Assembly (NCBI GenBank): GCA_029250825.1
Contig: JAQXEN010000018.1
Location: forward strand, 1 to 50,082
DNA length: 50,082 nt
Reading direction: 5' to 3'
Source: Porticoccaceae bacterium
Lineage (GTDB): Bacteria; Pseudomonadota; Gammaproteobacteria; Pseudomonadales; Porticoccaceae
Below the pieces are notes generated by a model. That model did no database searches. It saw only the letters and a list, made by a program, of their open reading frames with translations, and was not told where the DNA came from. Position 1 is the first letter of the stretch, and the number at the start of each line of letters is the position of its first letter. The position numbers and the translations under genes are program-made. Shown here piece after piece: positions 44,818 through 50,082 of the stretch.

Positions 44818-44941
44818 CGCAATACTTTATCAGAAAGCCAACTCATGGACGAGGTTAAGATTTTTCTCGGACAGTTTATTCCGTTTATTTTCCGGATAGG
44901 ACGGTGGCCTATGAATTGAGCGCAGTGGATAATCTCCCTAA

Positions 44942-45622
44942 TTAAGCGGCCCAACCCCCACTCACTGGAAACACCTGGCCGACAAAACAATCCGCTGCAT
45001 CCGAACACAAATAGGCTGCAAACAGCGCATCCTCACGCAGTGACACCAAACGCCCAAGGGGCACATCATTTTTAAGCCGCTCCTGAAATTTGGGATTGGC
45101 CTTGGTCTCTTCAGGGAAATAGGTGGGGTTATCGACAAAGTTCTGAGCTATGGCATTAATCTGAATACCCTGTGGCGCCATCTCTACACCCATTGCTTTA
45201 ACATAAGCGAGCTGGGCTCCCCGCGCGGCACTATAGGTGGACGTCCGTTTCATACCGCGCAGTGCCGAAGCGCTGCCCATCACTAAAATCTTGCCCCCCT
45301 GCCGCTCAATCATCTGGGGCAAAACCGCGGTGCAGAGCCTTGGCATGGGATCGACTACAGCGCTAAAGGTGGCGGACCATTCCCCATCATCGACTAGCTC
45401 GCCCCTAGTAAAGGGTGCCGGTATCGCTAGATTAATTACCAACACATCTATATGCCCGGCCTGCTGAATAATCTTGGCAGGCAGGGCGGGGTCGGTTAGC
45501 AGATTGTTGTCGGCTATTACCTCGGCACCCATCTCGGCGAAGACCTCACAGAGGGTGGGGCCCATAAAGGTATCCGCTTGAGTCACCAAGATACGCTTAC
45601 CAGCCAGTTGCGAACTATTCAT
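44942..45622 (-). CDS. Halohydrin dehalogenase (SDR-related)
   Basis: The 226-residue protein has an SDR-like Rossmann layout, but the glycine-rich NAD motif is replaced by T14-x4-F19-x-G21 and the catalytic set is S117-x12-Y130-x3-R134 instead of Ser-Tyr-Lys. These two motifs define halohydrin dehalogenases, which turn vicinal halohydrins into epoxides and release halide without a cofactor. The region NPTYFPEE...NPKF and GQVFPVSGGW also aligns by eye with HheC. The neighbours are a GNAT acetyltransferase upstream and the DnaT-like gene 124 bp downstream, neither informative. It ends normally with no truncation. Confidence 0.87.
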   Translation of the reverse strand: MNSSQLAGKRILVTQADTFMGPTLCEVFAEMGAEVIADNNLLTDPALPAKIIQQAGHIDVLVINLAIPAPFTRGELVDDGEWSATFSAVVDPMPRLCTAVLPQMIERQGGKILVMGSASALRGMKRTSTYSAARGAQLAYVKAMGVEMAPQGIQINAIAQNFVDNPTYFPEETKANPKFQERLKNDVPLGRLVSLREDALFAAYLCSDAADCFVGQVFPVSGGWAA

Positions 45623-45643
45623 TTGCTGTCTCCCCGAAAAAAT

Positions 45644-46150
45644 TTAATTGGCTTGCTCGGCAACCGTGTGCAAGGCGCCGCCGGTGAGACGATTAACAGT
45701 CCAGCCTTCCATAGGCACGGCACCCAAGGAATGGTAAAAGTCGATTGCCGGTTGATTCCAATCCAGCACCGACCATTCCAAGCGGCCACAGTGTCGTGAC
45801 ACAGCAATCTTGGCCAGATGGGCCAACAGTGCTTTGCCAAAGCCTTTGCCGCGCATACTGGTCTCCACAAACAGGTCTTCTAGATAGATGCCGGGCTGAG
45901 CGAGGAAGGTTGAGTAGCTGGTGAAGAATAGCGCCAAACCCACCGGCTTGCCCTGATACTCGGCAATAATCACCTCGGCACCAGGTTCGTCGCCAAACAG
46001 TGTCGCTGCCAGTTTAACTTCGTCTGCTACCACTTCATGGGAGAGTTTTTCATACTCTGCCAAGAGGCGAATAAAATGCAGAATCGTTGAGCAGTCGCTT
46101 ACAGTTGCTTGACGTATTCTAAATTCGGGGCTGTCTGAAGAGGGCGCCAT
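45644..46150 (-). CDS. GNAT family N-acetyltransferase (SSAT/diamine-type)
   Basis: The 168-residue protein has the GNAT acetyl-CoA loop VETSMRGKGFGKALLAHL (about 93-110) and the strongly conserved spermidine/diamine acetyltransferase-like features RLLAEYEKL, FFTSYSTFLAQPGIYLEDLFV, RLEWSVLDWNQPAIDFYHSLGA and VNRLTGGALHTVA. These family members acetylate polyamines or thialysine, so a small amine is the likely substrate. It lies 21 bp upstream of the halohydrin dehalogenase gene on the same strand, so the two are probably co-transcribed. Which amine is used cannot be read from the sequence. Confidence 0.88.
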   Translation of the reverse strand: MAPSSDSPEFRIRQATVSDCSTILHFIRLLAEYEKLSHEVVADEVKLAATLFGDEPGAEVIIAEYQGKPVGLALFFTSYSTFLAQPGIYLEDLFVETSMRGKGFGKALLAHLAKIAVSRHCGRLEWSVLDWNQPAIDFYHSLGAVPMEGWTVNRLTGGALHTVAEQAN

Positions 46151-46222
46151 AGTGGTTCACTGTTGTTATTATTTTGATCCCACATCTTAGCCCCCGCAGC
46201 CTAGATTGAGAATACTGTTATT

Positions 46223-46242
46223 ACTGTACATAACACCAGTAA
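46223..46242. promoter_or_regulatory. LexA/SOS-like operator upstream of radA
   Basis: TACTGTACATAACACCAGTA matches TACTGT-N8-ACAGTA with a single mismatch in the conserved half-sites (C for A at position 15). It overlaps the probable promoter region (TTGAGA at 46207-46212) 36 bp before the radA start. The link to LexA control is an inference. Confidence 0.5.
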
Positions 46243-46278
46243 TAGGCTTAAATAAGCCAATCTTGAAGGAGAATCTGT

Positions 46279-47652
46279 GTGGCCACCAAAGCTAAAATCG
46301 CCTATGTCTGCAACGACTGCGGCGCCGACTACAACAAATGGCAGGGACAGTGCACCGAGTGCAATGCTTGGAATACTCTCTCGGAAATACGCTTAGGATC
46401 CCCGTCGCGGGGCGGCAAGACATTGCGCTCTGGGTTTGCCGGCGCGGTGGACAGTGCGGTGAAGACCCTTGCGGATATTGCGCTGGATGAAGTTCCTCGC
46501 ATCAGCACCGGAACGGGTGAGTTGGATCTGGTGCTTGGGGGTGGTTTGGTACCCGGTTCCTGTGTGTTGCTTGGGGGTGAGCCGGGGGCGGGTAAAAGTA
46601 CTCTCCTGCTGCAGACGCTGTGCAAGTTGGCGGAAAATCATTCGGCACTCTATGTCACCGGTGAGGAGTCACCCCAGCAGATTGCCATGCGCGCCAATCG
46701 CCTGGGTCTGCCCACCAATAAGCTCGAGGTAATGGCCGAGACCTCAGTGGAAACGGTCTGTGCTATCGCAGAGCAAAAGCGGCCAAAAATTCTGGTGGTG
46801 GATTCGATTCAAGTAATGCATATGGAAGAGGTGGCCTCGGCGCCGGGCAGTGTCTCTCAGGTTCGAGAAAGTGCCGCCATGCTGGTGCGCTTTGCCAAGC
46901 AGACGGGCACAGTGTTGATTCTGGTTGGCCACGTGACCAAAGACGGTTCCCTGGCAGGCCCCAAAGTTCTTGAGCATATGATCGACTGTTCGCTAATGCT
47001 CGAGGGTTCTAGCGACAACCATTTCCGCACTTTGCGCAGTCACAAGAACCGCTTTGGTGCGGTCAATGAATTGGGTGTTTTTGCCATGACTGATAAGGGT
47101 CTCCGTGAAGTGCCCAACCCCTCGGCAATCTTCTTGCAGCGTGCCGAAGAAATTTCCTCGGGCAGTGTGGTGATGATTATCTGGGAGGGCACCCGACCTC
47201 TGCTGGTGGAGTTACAGGCGCTGGTGGATGACAGCCACCTGGGCAATCCGCGGCGGGTCACTGTGGGTCTGGACCAGAATCGTCTGTCTATGTTGCTGGC
47301 TGTGCTACATCGTCACGGCGGTATTTCAGTGGGCGATCAGGATGTCTTTGTCAATGTGGTGGGCGGGGTTAAAGTGCTTGAGACCAGTGCTGATCTGGCG
47401 CTAATTCTGGCGGTCATTTCGAGCTTTCGCGATAACAAATTGCCTCAGGATTTAGTGGTCTTTGGAGAGGTTGGGTTGGCCGGTGAGATTCGTCCGGTAG
47501 CCAATGGTCAGGAGCGCCTCCGTGAGGCAGCGAAACATGGCTTTACCCGCGCTATTGTGCCGGCGGGGAACGTGCCCAAGCAGCCGATTAAAGGGATGCA
47601 GGTAATTGGTGTGCGCAAGGTCACTGAGGCACTGGATGCGGCTTCTTGCTAG
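46279..47652 (+). CDS. radA: DNA repair protein RadA
   Basis: The 457-residue protein has the N-terminal C4 zinc finger (C11, C14, C25, C28), Walker A GGEPGAGKST (99-108), Walker B LVVDSIQ, the RadA signature KNRFG (256-260) and a C-terminal Lon-protease-like domain (about 300-450, without the catalytic dyad). RadA is a branch-migration helicase that acts with RecA on recombination intermediates. The start is GTG at 46279 with SD AAGGAGA; an SOS-like box lies just upstream. Confidence 0.97.
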   Translation: MATKAKIAYVCNDCGADYNKWQGQCTECNAWNTLSEIRLGSPSRGGKTLRSGFAGAVDSAVKTLADIALDEVPRISTGTGELDLVLGGGLVPGSCVLLGGEPGAGKSTLLLQTLCKLAENHSALYVTGEESPQQIAMRANRLGLPTNKLEVMAETSVETVCAIAEQKRPKILVVDSIQVMHMEEVASAPGSVSQVRESAAMLVRFAKQTGTVLILVGHVTKDGSLAGPKVLEHMIDCSLMLEGSSDNHFRTLRSHKNRFGAVNELGVFAMTDKGLREVPNPSAIFLQRAEEISSGSVVMIIWEGTRPLLVELQALVDDSHLGNPRRVTVGLDQNRLSMLLAVLHRHGGISVGDQDVFVNVVGGVKVLETSADLALILAVISSFRDNKLPQDLVVFGEVGLAGEIRPVANGQERLREAAKHGFTRAIVPAGNVPKQPIKGMQVIGVRKVTEALDAASC

Positions 47653-47680
47653 CGGGCTGTTTTGCAGGGTACGACTTAAC

Positions 47681-47965
47681 TTAGGCCGTGGTCAATATCG
47701 AAATATGTTCCGGTTCTTGCAGCAGTGGCTGTATCTGTCCCAGTGCGTCAATACGCTCAGAGGAGTGTTTCCAAGCTTGCCAGTCGGCGAGGGATTCCAT
47801 CTGAATTAAGGTATAGCGGATGCTTGGCTCATTGATGTCTTTAAAGGCTTTGCTGGAGATAAATCCTTGCGCCGGCACGGCGGCCTGAATAATTTTCCGT
47901 GAAAACTCTTCGTAGGTGCTCTCCATTCCGGGAGCTAGGATTCGTTTGATTAAAACTGCGAGCAT
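47681..47965 (-). CDS. Antibiotic biosynthesis monooxygenase (ABM)-like protein
   Basis: This 94-residue protein has the dimeric alpha+beta-barrel pattern of the ABM family: a first strand MLAVLIKRILAPGMESTYEEF, a middle GFISSKAFKDINEPSIRYTLIQME and a helix LADWQAWKHSSERI. Members include heme-degrading and quinol monooxygenases and many small proteins of unknown activity, so the name describes the fold only. It is convergent with radA and has no close partner on its own strand. Confidence 0.8.
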   Translation of the reverse strand: MLAVLIKRILAPGMESTYEEFSRKIIQAAVPAQGFISSKAFKDINEPSIRYTLIQMESLADWQAWKHSSERIDALGQIQPLLQEPEHISILTTA

Positions 47966-48129
47966 ATTAAGTGCACCTTATGTGGTCTAGAAGGCAGATT
48001 AACATGTTGTAGGTGCCCTTATAAATACTCAATCTATAGTAAATGAGTTTGACTTAGATTCAGGAAGCGACTAGATTGCACGCTCTTGCTTATGCAATAG
48101 GTTCTCGAGTTTGGTCAGTTTTGATATTG

Positions 48130-48340
48130 ACCCGACAAGAGTGAAACGGGAAGTTGGTGCGCTCCGCCAAGGTTTGGCTGATGGAGCTATCCCAACACTG
48201 CCCCCGCAACGGTAAATAAGAATGTTTAGTAGTGATGCCACTGTGTTTTTTTAACATGGGAAGGTTACTAAACAGAACAGCGATCTATTACTAGTATCTC
48301 ACTGTTCACTTATGAGTCCGGAGACCGGCCTATCGCAACG
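48130..48340 (+). ncRNA. Cobalamin (B12) riboswitch
   Basis: Core elements appear in order: AAACGGGAAGTTGGTG (like the AATAGGGAAtCCGGTG motif), TGCCCCCGCAACGGTAA (like GTCCCCGCAACTGTAA), GCCACTG, GGGAAGG, and the diagnostic B12 box GAGTCCGGAGACCGGCC (48314-48330). A long insert (~100 nt) lies between the GCAAC element and the B12 box. Ligand binding represses downstream expression. The ends are approximate. The next gene is a BtuB-type receptor, the usual target. Confidence 0.93.
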
Positions 48341-48370
48341 CAGACAAACCGCGGGGTGCGGTCTTGTGCT

Positions 48371-48396
48371 GATTGACAGTCTCTGTCGGTTTTCTT
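48371..48396 (+). terminator. Possible riboswitch-controlled intrinsic terminator
   Basis: GATTGACAG-TCT-CTGTCGGTT (9 bp with U-G wobbles) is followed by TTCTT. It lies 31 bp after the riboswitch B12 box region and just after another small hairpin ACCGC-GGGGT-GCGGT (48348-48362), so it could be the expression platform. Confidence 0.4.
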
Positions 48397-48453
48397 GCAC
48401 GCCCCCGTAAATTTACTTTAATCACTCGGGTGTGAGTGTAAGAGAACTCTAAA

Positions 48454-50082
48454 ATGAAATTAATTTATACCTCTGCGGCTATTGCTGCTCTGTCCCTTCC
48501 TGCGTCTAATCTTTTGGCCAATGATGATATTGATAATATTATTGTTACCGGCACTAGAACGCCCAGCAACCTGTCTGAAAGTCTCTCAGCTGTGACGTTA
48601 TTGCAGCGGGCTGATATTGAGCGCTATCAAGCTTCAGATCTTTTCGAATTATTATCTCGCGTCCCCAGTGCTTCTTTTGTACGCAATGGTGGTCGCGGCA
48701 GTTCAACGTCTTTATCTCTGCGCGGTAATCAGAGCGATCACAGCCTGTTCCTTATTGATGGTGTGCGTATCGGCAGCGCCACCACCGGCGGTGCTAACCT
48801 GTCCTCGATCAATCTGGCGACAGTTGAGCGTATTGAAATTATCCGTGGGCCAAAATCAAATCTTTACGGTGCCGATGCCATCGGCGGCGTGGTGAATATT
48901 ATTAGCCGCAAAACCTCAGACCCCTCAGTATTGAATGTTGAGACCTCTCTCGGCAGCAATAATACCTCTGAGACCACAGCAGTGGTCGGTCTAAACAGTG
49001 ATCGCTTAAGCTTTACCGCAGCGGCTAACGCTCTGCATACGGATGGCATTGATAACACCGAGTCAACTGATGGCGTAAACGGCGACGACGATGCCTATAG
49101 AAATAATTCTCTGGCCCTAAACTTACGCTACCAGCTCAGTGATAGCGCGACTCTTAAGCTCAGCTACAACCACAATGAAACTGAAGCGGAATACGACAAT
49201 AGCTGCAGCACTGGCAGTTGGCCAAACAGCGTAAATGTGGATTGCAATATCTATACTGCGGGTCAGGTTGATGCATTATTTGCCGCGCTGGAATTTAAGG
49301 TCAGCGATCAGTGGCACAGCAGCCTTCAATTAGGTCGCACCAATGATGAGGCAAAAGAAGCGGCGGACAATATTGATCTGAGCACCACCAATAATGGCGG
49401 TATGTTTAATACTCAGAAAACCGAAGCAACTTGGGTTAACAATATCTTTTTAGCTGACCAGCATACATTGACTCTGGGTCTCGACTATCTGCGTGATGAA
49501 GTGACCAGTTCAACCACTTATGATGAAGCCACTAGAGACAATGAAGCGGCATTTGCCCAGTATCAGATTCAGCTCGGCGCGGTGGATACTAACTTTGGTC
49601 TTCGCTATGACGATAACGAGCAGTTTGGTGACTTCACCACAGCATCGTTTCTGGCGGGCACGAACCTGTCCGACAACGTTCGCCTAATAGGTTCGGTGAG
49701 CGAGGGCTTTAAAGCGCCGACCTTTAACGATCTCTACTATCCCGGCTATGGTGACACCAGCTTCCAGCCTGAAGAGTCGATCAATTACGAGATCGGTTTA
49801 AATGCTACTTTGGGCAACAGTTATGTCACGGTTGCGGTGTTTAATAATCAGCTAGAGAACTTGATTCAATATAACTCGGCATCCTTTCAAACAGATCAAA
49901 CCGCGGAAGTCGAAATTACCGGAATTGAGTTTAATGTGGATACTGAAGTCGCTGGTTGGGCGTTATCCCTATCTGGCTCGGTGATCGATCCTGAAAACAA
50001 AGCTAATGGTAAGCTATTGCGCCGTCGCGCAGAGCAGTCCATGTCATTTGATGCGGACTATGGTTTCGACAAGGTTACTCTG
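48454..50082 (+). CDS. btuB: TonB-dependent vitamin B12 receptor BtuB, N-terminal part
   Basis: The coding frame is open from ATG 48454 to the window end (543 codons, 3' end missing). A signal peptide (cut near residue 22, NLLA-ND) is followed by the TonB box IDNIIVTGTRT (27-37), the plug domain (about 45-150, with SLRGNQSDHSLFLIDGVRIG and ERIEIIRGPKSNLYGADAIGG), and beta-strands of the barrel. The upstream cobalamin riboswitch sets the substrate as B12 or a related corrinoid. The start follows a weak SD; a hairpin CACTC-GGGTGT-GAGTG (48423-48438) lies just before it. Confidence 0.93.
   Translation, partial: MKLIYTSAAIAALSLPASNLLANDDIDNIIVTGTRTPSNLSESLSAVTLLQRADIERYQASDLFELLSRVPSASFVRNGGRGSSTSLSLRGNQSDHSLFLIDGVRIGSATTGGANLSSINLATVERIEIIRGPKSNLYGADAIGGVVNIISRKTSDPSVLNVETSLGSNNTSETTAVVGLNSDRLSFTAAANALHTDGIDNTESTDGVNGDDDAYRNNSLALNLRYQLSDSATLKLSYNHNETEAEYDNSCSTGSWPNSVNVDCNIYTAGQVDALFAALEFKVSDQWHSSLQLGRTNDEAKEAADNIDLSTTNNGGMFNTQKTEATWVNNIFLADQHTLTLGLDYLRDEVTSSTTYDEATRDNEAAFAQYQIQLGAVDTNFGLRYDDNEQFGDFTTASFLAGTNLSDNVRLIGSVSEGFKAPTFNDLYYPGYGDTSFQPEESINYEIGLNATLGNSYVTVAVFNNQLENLIQYNSASFQTDQTAEVEITGIEFNVDTEVAGWALSLSGSVIDPENKANGKLLRRRAEQSMSFDADYGFDKVTL

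Noticed and set aside
44942..45622. Classical NAD(P)-dependent short-chain dehydrogenase
   Set aside because: The glycine-rich cofactor motif and catalytic lysine are missing, and both halohydrin dehalogenase motifs are present.

Overview
This window is a stretch of chromosome from a gammaproteobacterium, most likely a free-living marine lineage of the Cellvibrionales/SAR92 type. That placement is an inference from gene content and order: an alpha ribosomal operon, the lptD-surA-pdxA-rsmA-apaG-apaH block divergent from amgK-murU, the miaB-phoH-ybeY-corC-lnt block near leuS-lptE-holA, and a halohydrin dehalogenase. No tRNA, rRNA, insertion sequence, integrase or CRISPR array was seen. Coding density is high and most genes sit in tight operons with 4-nt ATGA or 11-nt overlaps.

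Layout. 1-3251: end of secY, rpmJ and the alpha operon (rpsM, rpsK, rpsD, rpoA, rplQ), closed by a strong terminator. 3331-5376: an M13 metallopeptidase lipoprotein on the minus strand. 5444-12468 (minus): apaH, apaG, rsmA, pdxA, surA, lptD, which combine outer-membrane assembly, ribosome maturation, vitamin B6 synthesis and Ap4A turnover. 12556-16240 (plus): amgK-murU cell-wall recycling kinase and uridylyltransferase, a VanZ-like protein, a DUF2007 protein and an SLC13-type symporter, ending at a bidirectional terminator. 16325-20587 (minus): leuS, lptE, holA. 20768-21304: a DUF924 gene. 21314-27398 (minus): a secreted peroxiredoxin, lnt, corC, ybeY, phoH, miaB. 27565-27912: a DUF1820 gene.

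28104-41195 (plus) is a complete-looking type II secretion locus in the order E-F-G-H-I-J-K-L-M-C-D-A-B. A 115-bp nested inverted repeat resembling ERIC/IRU elements, followed by a likely private promoter, splits gspEF from the pseudopilin genes. 41263-46150 (minus) reads, in transcription order: a GNAT acetyltransferase, a halohydrin dehalogenase that looks like an ordinary SDR but carries the diagnostic motifs, a protein with three tandem DnaT-like domains, a lambda-P-like helicase-loader homologue, and aceK. 46279-47652 is radA, preceded by a LexA-like box. 47681-47965 is a small monooxygenase-fold protein (minus). From about 48130 a cobalamin riboswitch precedes a btuB-type TonB-dependent receptor cut off by the window end.

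The most notable items are the DnaT x3 / lambda-P gene pair in a non-phage setting, the halohydrin dehalogenase, the ERIC-like palindrome inside the secretion operon, the SOS-like box before radA, and an AmgK gene whose conserved N-terminus has no canonical start codon. Several small in-frame tandem repeats (15-18 bp) lie in disordered parts of envelope proteins.
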